Source: Gammaproteobacteria bacterium (GTDB lineage: Bacteria; Pseudomonadota; Gammaproteobacteria; Xanthomonadales; SZUA-36). From it: DNA of 64,000 nucleotides. The translations under genes were made by a program, and so were the position numbers. Of the stretch, positions 45,066-53,600 are shown in pieces. Location: contig JAUHYP010000004.1 in the NCBI GenBank assembly GCA_030426265.1, positions 62,001 through 126,000 of the forward strand. The letters are read 5' to 3'. The notes below the pieces were generated by a model. That model had not been told where the DNA came from. It saw only the letters and a program-made list of their open reading frames with translations, and did no database searches. Position 1 is the first letter of the stretch; each line of letters opens with the position of its first letter.

Positions 45066-45611
45066 TCAGTCAGCGGCTTCCGGTGCGCTGAAGGCCTTGC
45101 TGTAATAGCCCGACGGGTCGAAACAACACACGCGCTTCTTGCCCGAGGTCAGCATGTCCATCGCGTCGCCGATGCGCTTTGCCCGCGTCTTCGCCTGTTT
45201 GGCCGAGGTGATCCAGTGAATCCAGTCGATGCGCGCGATGGTGGTGGTCGCTTCCCAGGTCGTCCGGGCCTCCGCTGATGTCGCCAGGGCCTCGGCCAGG
45301 TCGGCTGGGACGTCGGGTTCGGGCTCTGCGTCCACGGCTTCGATTTCGAATTGGGTGGGCTCGCCAACAACAGCGCCGGCGGACTCGAGCAGGCCCGCAT
45401 CGAGCCGCAGCCAATGACTCTTTTTTCCGTCAGGTTCCAGCAGTGCCTGGAATTCACGGCCGTTGATCGTGCCCTTGACCGTGGTTCGGCCGCGCCGCGG
45501 GAGCGTTGCGCTCGCTTCCTGCGGAAGGACGACGAAGGCCCAGCGTTCGGTGTCCTGTGGTTTCCGAGGGCGGTGAACGGTGGCTGTGAAGCGTGACCGG
45601 GTGGGTTTCAT
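45066..45611 (-). CDS. YdeI/DUF1905-family protein
   Basis: A 181-residue cytoplasmic protein from ATG 45611 (the TTG at 45617 adds two residues). The N-terminal DUF1905 part has RGRTTVKGTINGREFQALLEPDG. The C-terminal OmdA/YdeI part has WEATTTIARIDWIHWITSAKQAKTRAKRIGDAMDMLTSGKKRVCCFD. Family members have been linked to stress or bacteriocin protection, but the biochemical role is not established. Convergent with the propeller gene. Confidence 0.88.
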   Translation of the reverse strand: MKPTRSRFTATVHRPRKPQDTERWAFVVLPQEASATLPRRGRTTVKGTINGREFQALLEPDGKKSHWLRLDAGLLESAGAVVGEPTQFEIEAVDAEPEPDVPADLAEALATSAEARTTWEATTTIARIDWIHWITSAKQAKTRAKRIGDAMDMLTSGKKRVCCFDPSGYYSKAFSAPEAAD

Positions 45612-45691
45612 GTTCAAAGGTTTACCGCAGACCGCTTTGGGGGTGAAGCAGGGTGAATCATTGGAAGCGGCGGCGCATCTGAAGTGCCGGT

Positions 45692-46744
45692 CTATTTGAG
45701 TCCCAGCGGGTTGTGGGGGTCGACGCCATTCATGAAAGGCTTGCGGCGGTCGAGGTCCGTGACGCGGTACACCAGGCCCAGCCAGTTGTTGAAAATGGCC
45801 TTGGCGGTGTCGCCCCAGGTGTTGTCGACGCTCGATTCCAGGCGGGCGAGTTCAGCCTCGAGCATCGTGGGATCGAGGTCTCCGGCGGCGACGCGCCGGG
45901 CGATGGCCGCGCTGCGTTCATCGAAGTAGCGCTCCGGCAGCGGCGGCGCGTCGGGGCGCTGGCCTTCGATGTGGCGAACCACCTCGCGCTTGAACTCTTT
46001 CAGCAGGCTGCAGGCGTCATATTCCGGGTGTCCCTGGAAGTAGATCACCCGCAGCTGGTCGGGACTCGCCGCGAGCAGCACGCCGCCCGACTCGCTCTCC
46101 GCCAGGACCGACAGTCCAGCCGCTTCGAGCTGCGCCCTGGAGATGTCGTTGAAACGAGAGTGCGGGGCGTCGAAGCGGGTGTTCACCTCGCGCAACAGGG
46201 GGTGGGATGGCGCCGTGACCCGGTGCGCGAACACGCCCCACTTCTTGTCTGGAAGCGGCTGGCGTTCGATGCCGTGGAGGTGTTTGAGCAGCGCATGCGT
46301 GGCCAGGCAGGAGCACATGATGGAGGTCACGTTCTCGCGCGCCCAGTCCACCACTTCCACCAGCGGGGCCCAGAAGGGCTCCTGGTCCAGGCTGGGGTTG
46401 GCGACATTGGCCCCGGTGATGATCAGGGCGTCCAGCCCGGCCTGCTTGAGGTCCTCGAAGCGCGCGTAGTGCCGGTCGATGTAGGCCTGTGCCTCCTCGC
46501 CGCGCGGCAGGCCCGGCAGGGAGAAGGGGTAGACGTAGAACTGGACGATGCGGTTGCAGGCGCCCACCAGTCGGATGAACTGGCGTTCGGTGGCGCGCAG
46601 GGCCGCGTCCGGCATCATGTTCAGGAAGCCGATGTGGAGCTCGCGGATGTCCTGGTGCACCGCCTGGTCCAGCGACACGAGGTCGTGGCCCTGGCCAAGC
46701 AGGTCCTCGAAGGCGGGCAGATCGGTATGGGCGACGATGGGCAC
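45692..46744 (-). CDS. metA: Homoserine O-acyltransferase, MetA type
   Basis: A 350-residue enzyme of methionine synthesis from GTG 46744, where the family sequence PIVAHTDLPAFEDL begins; the track start at 46837 is another GTG 31 codons upstream. Family marks are HIGFLNMMPDAALRATERQFIRLVGACNR, the catalytic Cys in IMCSCLATHALLKHLHG, and the His/Glu pair in YFQGHPEYD. MetA acylates the hydroxyl of homoserine with succinyl- or acetyl-CoA. Acyl choice cannot be read safely here. No SAM-riboswitch structure was recognised upstream. Confidence 0.94.
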   Translation of the reverse strand: MPIVAHTDLPAFEDLLGQGHDLVSLDQAVHQDIRELHIGFLNMMPDAALRATERQFIRLVGACNRIVQFYVYPFSLPGLPRGEEAQAYIDRHYARFEDLKQAGLDALIITGANVANPSLDQEPFWAPLVEVVDWARENVTSIMCSCLATHALLKHLHGIERQPLPDKKWGVFAHRVTAPSHPLLREVNTRFDAPHSRFNDISRAQLEAAGLSVLAESESGGVLLAASPDQLRVIYFQGHPEYDACSLLKEFKREVVRHIEGQRPDAPPLPERYFDERSAAIARRVAAGDLDPTMLEAELARLESSVDNTWGDTAKAIFNNWLGLVYRVTDLDRRKPFMNGVDPHNPLGLK

Positions 46745-46866
46745 CGGCGAAGGGTACCGCAACGGACGTGGAAACGGCGAGTCGTTCACGGGCGCGAACG
46801 CGGATCGTGCTACGGTTGAACCCACCCCAACGGGCACGACAGAACCCCTGGAAGGAGACCCGCACC

Positions 46867-47211
46867 ATGCTCTTCAGCGTCGATGAGAAAATGCACGTGA
46901 TCTACCGCGCCCTGTTCGAGGGTTCGCAGCGCCGCCACTTCGTGGGGACGGTGACCGCCGTGGACGGGGCGGCGTGCCGTCTGAGCGGTTACGCCTACCT
47001 GAGCGATCCGCAGACCCGGATGTTCGAGCGCAAGCCGGACCTTCGCGAGACCGTCGTGGACACGGCGCATCCGGGCTACATCACCAACATCATTCACCCG
47101 GACACGGACATCGAGTCGGTGCAGTACCGCTACGTGCGTGAGGTGGGCCTGGTCTGTACCGACGGCAAGGTCTTCGAGCTCAACATCAACGAGTACGGGG
47201 CGAAAAGCTAG
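46867..47211 (+). CDS. Hypothetical protein (114 aa)
   Basis: A small soluble protein from ATG 46867, with a GAAGGAGA site at the right spacing. Beta-rich, with RRHFVGTVTAVDGAACRLSGYAYLSD and ESVQYRYVREVGLVCTDGKVFELNINEYG. It looks like a single small barrel-type domain. I cannot name the family. Divergent from metA; a promoter is likely in the 120-base gap. Convergent with the serine hydrolase at 47226. Confidence 0.8.
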   Translation: MLFSVDEKMHVIYRALFEGSQRRHFVGTVTAVDGAACRLSGYAYLSDPQTRMFERKPDLRETVVDTAHPGYITNIIHPDTDIESVQYRYVREVGLVCTDGKVFELNINEYGAKS

Positions 47212-47225
47212 GAAACCACCGGGGT

Positions 47226-48464
47226 TCAGTGCGCCAGCGCCTGTCGAATGCCCGTGGTGATCCCGCGGATGTGCATGCCGTAACCACTGCCCGCAGCGCG
47301 CTCGGCATTGCCGTGCAAGGCGATGACCAGCCCCTGCTCGGGGTCGACGAACAGGGTCTGGCCGAAGATTCCGCGCGCCGAGTACACGGCGTCCGGACCC
47401 AGCCACCACAGGTAGCCATAGCCCGGCTGCGCGCTGGATGGAGTCGTGGATCGCGCCATCCAGTCATCCGGCAGAACCGGGGTGCCGTCAGGCAACACCC
47501 CGTTCGCCATCGCGAACAGGCCGATGCGGGCATAGTCACGCAGGGTGGCATTGAGACAACAGCCGCCGAGCTCGGCGCCGGAGTCCTGGGTGACCACCCA
47601 GTGGGCATCGTGCTCCATGCCGAAGGGCCGCCAGATGTTCGATTCCAGGTACGCCGATGCGTTGTTGCCGATCGCCGCGCGCAGCACGGCGCCGACCAGG
47701 TTGGTTTCCCCGGTGTTGTAATTGAAGGCGCTGCCCGGGGGCGCGGCCCTCGGCAACTGGCCCATGTAGTCGTACAGGGTCACGCCGTTGGCGGCGCCGG
47801 CGCGCGAGACATCCGAATCGGCGTCCCGGTAGTCCTCGTTCCAGGCCACCCCGGAGGCCATCTGCAACACGTCGGCCAGGGTGACGCCCTCGTAGGCCGA
47901 GCCTTTCAGGCGCGGCAGGTAGTCGGTGACGGGATCATCGATCCCTCCAATGTAGCCATCGCGGATGGCGGCGCCCACCAGCAGGGACGTGATCGATTTC
48001 GTGACGGAAAAGGACATCCACGGCGTTTCGGCGCCGTGTCCCTCGGCGTAGTCCTCGAACAGCACCTGGCCGTCCTGGACCACGATCATGCCGATGCTGT
48101 CGGGCAGGTCGAGATAGTCCTGCAAGGAATATTCGACCCCCTCGACCGCATACGTGACCTGGGACAGGTCGCGTGGCGCCGCCGGCAGGGGGTAGGGCGT
48201 CTCGCTCGCCCGAACACGGCGGGTCGGATAGATGTGTTCGATGTTGGCGAAGGCGATGCGCCGATCCTCCGTCGACCAGAACAGGACGTTCCCCTCGTTC
48301 CCGGGCGCCCGCAGACGTTCCGCCAGGGCCTCGATCCGTGCCGCCTCCGGGTCCGCCTCCACTGCCGCCATTCCGGCGTCGTCGGGCCCCGAGGCGCAGG
48401 CCTGCAGGCACAGGGCGGCGGCCAGTGGAAGGGCGATTCGCGAAGTTCTTTCGATTCCTGTCAT
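47226..48464 (-). CDS. Beta-lactamase-family serine hydrolase lipoprotein
   Basis: A 412-residue lipoprotein with lipobox LQAC. The nucleophile motif is MSFSVTKSITSLLVG (SxxK). The second motif is FNYNTGETN (YxN). A C-terminal HGNAE takes the HxG-like position. The order and spacing fit the 6-aminohexanoate-dimer hydrolase/EstB group (class C fold) rather than a classical beta-lactamase. Cytoplasmic export by lipid anchoring; substrate unknown. Third member of this superfamily in the window. Confidence 0.9.
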   Translation of the reverse strand: MTGIERTSRIALPLAAALCLQACASGPDDAGMAAVEADPEAARIEALAERLRAPGNEGNVLFWSTEDRRIAFANIEHIYPTRRVRASETPYPLPAAPRDLSQVTYAVEGVEYSLQDYLDLPDSIGMIVVQDGQVLFEDYAEGHGAETPWMSFSVTKSITSLLVGAAIRDGYIGGIDDPVTDYLPRLKGSAYEGVTLADVLQMASGVAWNEDYRDADSDVSRAGAANGVTLYDYMGQLPRAAPPGSAFNYNTGETNLVGAVLRAAIGNNASAYLESNIWRPFGMEHDAHWVVTQDSGAELGGCCLNATLRDYARIGLFAMANGVLPDGTPVLPDDWMARSTTPSSAQPGYGYLWWLGPDAVYSARGIFGQTLFVDPEQGLVIALHGNAERAAGSGYGMHIRGITTGIRQALAH

Positions 48465-48534
48465 CCATCGTGCTCCGGTCCGGGTGGGTTCGCTGCGGAG
48501 AGGGCTGGTGGGAGGGTGTCGTCCGCGGGGAGGG

Positions 48535-49056
48535 TCATCGTCCTTTCATCCAGAGCATGCCATACAGGAGCAGGGATCCGATGACGTATACCGCGTTCAC
48601 GAGCCGCCGCCGTTCCGGCTTGTCCCTCGCACCGCTGAAATCCAGGAAGGCCTGGTGCAGCAGGAAGGTGTAGAGCACGTAGTACAGGAACGGGACGAAG
48701 TGCACCGAGGGTGGATAGTCCGCCGCCCGCTTGCCGAAGGCGCCCAGGATCAGGTCGATCTGCGCGTAGATGCCGAACAGGCCCAGCGTGGCGTTGATGA
48801 ACATCCACTTCACTTCGTCCACGCCGAAGATCGTGAAGTAGAACACGATGTAGACCAGGCAGGCGATGCCGCCGTGCATGTAGACGAAGTCCAGGCCGGG
48901 GCCATTGTCGGAATAGGCCATGTAGAAGCCCGACAGGCCGAAGGCCAGCATGTGCACGCCGAAAAAGGCATAGATCCATCGGCTGAATTTGCCCTGGTTC
49001 AGCCGCAGGCCCCCCTGACCGTCCGAAAGCTCCAGCTCCGGTTCATCCGCATCCAT
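48535..49056 (-). CDS. Integral membrane protein, function unknown
   Basis: A 173-residue protein from ATG 49056, with GGGAG upstream. A polar N-terminus precedes about four membrane helices (WIYAFFGVHMLAFGLSGFYMAY, GGIACLVYIVFYFTIFG, MFINATLGLFGIYAQIDLIL and FVPFLYYVLYTFLLHQAFLDF). Another helix lies near the C-terminus. His residues near helices (VHMLAF, MHGG) are noticeable but no haem motif is clear. Unknown family. Confidence 0.8.
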   Translation of the reverse strand: MDADEPELELSDGQGGLRLNQGKFSRWIYAFFGVHMLAFGLSGFYMAYSDNGPGLDFVYMHGGIACLVYIVFYFTIFGVDEVKWMFINATLGLFGIYAQIDLILGAFGKRAADYPPSVHFVPFLYYVLYTFLLHQAFLDFSGARDKPERRRLVNAVYVIGSLLLYGMLWMKGR

Positions 49057-49174
49057 GGAACGCTCCCAACCCCTTGTCGGCATCCCCCTTTCCGTCATTC
49101 TAGCGGCTGGGAAGGGAACTGGCGTCCCCGCGCATCCCGGGATCGAACCCGCGCCCGGTGCGGCAAGGGTGGTG

Positions 49175-50533
49175 TCAGCAATCCGCCCCGTCGATGCCGA
49201 GCAGCTTCACCAGCTCCGCCGATTTGCGCTCGCCGGCGTCGCCCTCGAGGGAAGAGTCGATGCGCCGGCAGGAGCGGATGGTCCAGCGCAGCTGCCCCCA
49301 GCGCTCCAGGTGGGTCTCCGGGTCCGCCGGGGTGTCGAAGCTGCCTTCGGTGGCCTGGTACAGCTCGATCTCGAATTCGCTGCCGGCCGCAAGGGATGCC
49401 TGGAAGGGCTCGCTGATCAGCCAAAGGCGCTGGCCCCGGGTGTCGGAACCGTAGAAATACACCACGGAAGCCGTGTCGCCGGCAACGAGATTGAAGCCGT
49501 CGCCCGGCAGGGTGGGGTCGAACCACAGGCCGCTGAGGCTCAACGCGTTTTCCGGCGCCGTGACGGTGAAACGCTGCAGGAAGGCCCAGGCCTCTTCGGC
49601 GCCCTCGATGTCGCGGTTCTGTGGGCCGACCACGGCTTCGGCCACCGCCGATATCCGCCGGGCGATGCTCGGCATCGAGTGCCCGCCGCCTTCCACCACG
49701 TAGTAACGCAGCTCGCGGCCGTTGACGGCATACACCTCGGCATTCACCACGGAACCGTCTTCCGAGTCGCGGTCGGGGAACTGGGTGAGTTCGGGATCGG
49801 TGCCGGCCAGCCGGTTGCGTTCCAGCCAGAGATCACGGGTGTCGTCGGCCGACCGCATCAAGCCGCGGCGGTTCAGGACCTGCCCGCCCCCGAACGGCAT
49901 GATCTCGTCCTCCGAGCCGACGACGATCATCATGGGCAGCGCCTGCTCCGAGGGCGCGCATTCGGAGTTCTCCGGCTGGTTGGCGATGAAGGTCGCCACC
50001 GCGGCGAACCGTCGCGGCGCCTCGTCGGCCAGACGGAAGCTCATCATGCCGCCATTGGAGTTGCCGGTGGCGTAGACGCGCGTGGTGTCGATCTCGAGGT
50101 GTTCCGCCGACCAGTCGACGAGATCCGTGATGAAGCCCACGTCGTCGGCCGTGGATTCCGCCGGGCCAGGGTCGCTCCGGCAATCGTTCCAGTTCTGCTC
50201 GTCCCCGAAAGCGTCGCCCGTCACACCGTTCATGCCGTTCGGCACCAGCAGGATGAATCCTTCCGCCTCGGCCACGGTGGGCCAGTGCGCCGCGCCGTTG
50301 TCCGCCGGTGGCATGGCGTCGCGCATGCTGCTGGTGCCGCCGTGCAGGAAGATGACCATGGGTGGGCGAGCGGCCGACAGGGTTGCCGGGACGTAGTAGC
50401 GAAAATAGCGGGTCGTGCCACCGGAGCGGATGGACTGGTCGTCGTGCCAGCCGGGCAGAACCTGGGCCGGGGCTTCGCCCGCCAGGGCGGCAGCCAGCAG
50501 GGCGCCGGCGAGGATCGCGCAGGAACGGATCAT
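49175..50533 (-). CDS. Secreted esterase/depolymerase-type hydrolase with C-terminal G[HED]G domain
   Basis: A 452-residue exported enzyme (signal peptide to about residue 24). The alpha/beta-hydrolase part is of the LpqC/PHB depolymerase (CE1-like) type: VIFLHGGTSSMRD, nucleophile in YATGNSNGGMMSF (GxSxG as GNSNG), acid region IVVGSEDEIMPF, and the His in GGGHSMP. The C-terminal 120 residues form the shared secreted domain (GLWFDPTLPGDGFNLV, LWLISEPF, late WGQLRWTIRSC). It is expected to hydrolyse an ester or polyester outside the cell. Confidence 0.88.
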   Translation of the reverse strand: MIRSCAILAGALLAAALAGEAPAQVLPGWHDDQSIRSGGTTRYFRYYVPATLSAARPPMVIFLHGGTSSMRDAMPPADNGAAHWPTVAEAEGFILLVPNGMNGVTGDAFGDEQNWNDCRSDPGPAESTADDVGFITDLVDWSAEHLEIDTTRVYATGNSNGGMMSFRLADEAPRRFAAVATFIANQPENSECAPSEQALPMMIVVGSEDEIMPFGGGQVLNRRGLMRSADDTRDLWLERNRLAGTDPELTQFPDRDSEDGSVVNAEVYAVNGRELRYYVVEGGGHSMPSIARRISAVAEAVVGPQNRDIEGAEEAWAFLQRFTVTAPENALSLSGLWFDPTLPGDGFNLVAGDTASVVYFYGSDTRGQRLWLISEPFQASLAAGSEFEIELYQATEGSFDTPADPETHLERWGQLRWTIRSCRRIDSSLEGDAGERKSAELVKLLGIDGADC

Positions 50534-50673
50534 GGGACTGCGACGTGCCTTGGGGCGATTACGGGGACCGTTGGAACCAGCATACGCGGGTTGATTGTCA
50601 ATTCCGGTCAGCGAGGTGCAAAACCCGGGTCCGAAACGGAGTCGGTCCGGCCCGCCGGGGCGTCAAGCCACCT

Positions 50674-53600
50674 TCAGCCGGCCTGCCGGCGCATTCGGCG
50701 CATTCCCATGCCGGCCAGCAGGAGCACCAGCGTCACCATGGCCAGGGCGCCCAGGCTCGGGATGGGAACGTATCCGCGAATGTTGGCCTGGATGTCCACG
50801 CAGTCCTGCCCGTTGGCACGGTCGTCGTCGGCGGAGCCGGTGTTGAACTCGTCCCAGCAGGCGTCGGCGATGTTGGTGGTGGCCCCGGGCTGGTCGATGC
50901 GCGTGCGGAAGGTGATGACGATCTCGTTGTCCAGGTCGGCTTCGCCGGCACTGTCCGGCGCGCCGAAGTCAGGCGCGATGACCGCCTCGGCCTCGATGCG
51001 GTTCATGGCCGAATTGAACGTGATGGACGTGCACTGGCTGGTACCCGTCGGTGTGCAGACGGCGGTGCCCGGCTCGTAGGTCTGGTGCAGCGGGATCGGG
51101 TCCTGGATGGAAACCAGCAGGTCGGTGGTGTTGAGGTTGTTGAACCACACCATGCGCCACTCGATGTAGCGTCCGTCCACCTGGGTCGCCGTCTTGTGGC
51201 CGGCCGGCCGGAACATGATGACCAGCGTGGCGACCGTATCGGTGTTGTTCGCCGGGGTCGGATCGGGCCCGTTGGCGCCATCGTCGGCAATGACGACGGT
51301 GTTGACCACCTCGGACTGGCCCGGGGGGATCGGGTCGTCGACCCGGATGCCGAACCGCGCCGTTCCAGCGGCGCCCGCGGGCACGTCACCGAGCGCCAGG
51401 GTGCAGACGGTGCCTGCCGGGTCGCCGTCCGCGCAACTCCAGACATTCGGCAGGCTGCCGATGGCCGCGTAGGTGGCGCCGACGGGTACCGTCTCGGTGA
51501 TGGCCACACCGGTCGCGTCCTGGTTGCCGACCTGCTGCCAGGTCAGCGTGTAGGGAATCACCAGGCCGGGCCGCCCGATGATGTCGTTGTCATCCTTGTC
51601 GATCACCAGGTCCGGTTGCGCGATCACCGGGGTGATATCGAAGGCGACGGCGAAGATGGGAATGCCCTGGCTGTTGCTGCCGTCGTCCCGGATCGAGACC
51701 CCGTTCTGGATCTGCTCCACGCCGGCCGGCAGGGGCGCGACCACGGTGACGGCGAAGCCGGCCGTGCCCTGGTCTCCCGCATCCAGGTCGCCGATCTGCA
51801 GGGTGCAGGACGTTCCGGCCGGGCTGCCGTCGGCGCAACTCCAGACGGACGGCGCGCTGGCGGCCGCGTTGAAGGTGCTGTTCGCGGGCACCAGTTCGGC
51901 CAGGCTCACGCCGGTGGCGTCCTGGGTACCGGTGTTCCCGTAATCGATCTGGTACACCACGACACCGCCCGGCACGGAGGAAATGCCGCCATCGTCCTTC
52001 GTGATGTCCAGCAACGGCACGGCCGCAACCGGGGTGTCGTCGTCGTCGTCGTCGGTGGAGCCGGTGGAGTCCTCGATGAAGGCCTGGTTGAAGACCTCGT
52101 CGACGCCGGGCGGCAGGGGGTTGTCCACGGTCACGGAGAAGTTGACCGTCCCGCCCTGGCCGGCGCCGAGGTCGCCGATCAGCAGGGTACAGACCGTGCT
52201 GGGCGGGTCGCCGTCGGCGCAGGACCAACCCGGCGTCGAGGCGCCCGCGTTGAAGGTCGTGTTGTCCGGCACGGCGTCGGTGATGACCACGTCCACGGCG
52301 TCCTGGTTGCCGATGTTGCCGTAGTCCAGCGCATAGACAATGGTGCCGCCCGCGGCCACCACATCCGACACGTCGTCCTTGACGATCGACATCTCGGGCG
52401 CGGCCTCGATGGGCACGATGGTCGGGTCGTCGGGGTCCGCCGTATCCGGATCGTCGGAATCGAAGTCCGGCAACTCGATGCTGGCGGTCAGCGCCTGGTT
52501 GACGAACTCCATGGCCACCAGGGCGGGATAGGGCAGCGGCACCGCGACCTGGTAGGTGAAACTGGCCGTCGAATTGCCGGGAACAGCGGGGAACAGCACC
52601 TCGACGCTGGTGTCGCCGGCGAGGTTGCCGGTCACCACCGTGCCGGTTCCCGCGGTAATGGTCACGGAACCGGCCTGGAACTCACCCAGGGGGTCGGGCT
52701 GGTCGGTGACGGTGACCTGGGTGGCTTCGCCGTTGCCGGTGTTGGTGACTTCGACGGTGTAGGTGACGAGGTCGCCGGGGACCGCCGGGTTGTTGGGCCC
52801 GCTCCAGGCCTTGGTGGTATCGAGAATGGGCAGCGGCAGGCTGTCCATGGCCTGCGCCGTCGTTTCCCGCGCCGCCGGGTCCTGCGCGCGCAGGGACAGG
52901 GCCGAGGCTTCGGCGGTGTTGTCCACTTCCGGCACCGCGGGCGGAACCACCAGTTCCAGGCTGAACACGACGGTGCGGCTGCCGCCAGGCAGGATGACCT
53001 GGTTGGCGGACGGCAGGTCGGGGTCGTTTTCGGGACCGAAGGATACGGTCGTCACGCCAGCGGACGAGCTCGCTTCCACCGCCCAGCCCGTCGGCACCGT
53101 TTCAGGCTGCATGCTGCCGGCCACGAAGATGGTCTCGTCGAAGTCGTCGGTGACCAGGGTGGAGAAGGCCGGCCCCGTACCGTTGTTGGTGACCGTCAGG
53201 GTGATGGGCACGCGGCTGTCCAGGACGTCGCCAAAGGCCTTGGTGAGCGCCAGCACGGGCTCGACCACGTCGACGGTGGCCTCCGCCGTGCGGGAGATGA
53301 TGCCGTTGGCCGGACCGAATTCGAACAGGGCGGCGTTGGTGAGCTGGTCGCCGCCGGAATTGGCCGGAATATCGAGGACCCGGGCCGTGATGCGCACGAC
53401 GATGGCGTCATCCAGGTTGACGACGTTGTCGGCGTTGTTGGTGACCTCGCCGAAATCGAAGGTCACCGTGTCTCCGGCGATGTTCGGCGCGCCGGGCAGG
53501 GAGGTGCTGATGTTGGCGCCCAGCGCGTAGACACTCGCGCCCTCGATGGCCAGGCCGGCAGGCAGGGTATCGGACAGCGTGACGTTGGACGTCGTGCCTT

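Noticed and set aside
46745-46866. SAM-type riboswitch upstream of metA
   Set aside because: I could not fold a convincing SAM-II or SAM-I core; the region is short and GC-rich.
49105-49175. tRNA-like GGTTCGATCC string on the minus strand
   Set aside because: The 5-bp T-stem does not pair, and no acceptor or anticodon stem can be drawn.
50580-50610. TTGACA -35 hexamer on the minus strand upstream of the esterase
   Set aside because: No -10 element at 16-18 bases; TATGCT is only 11 bases away.
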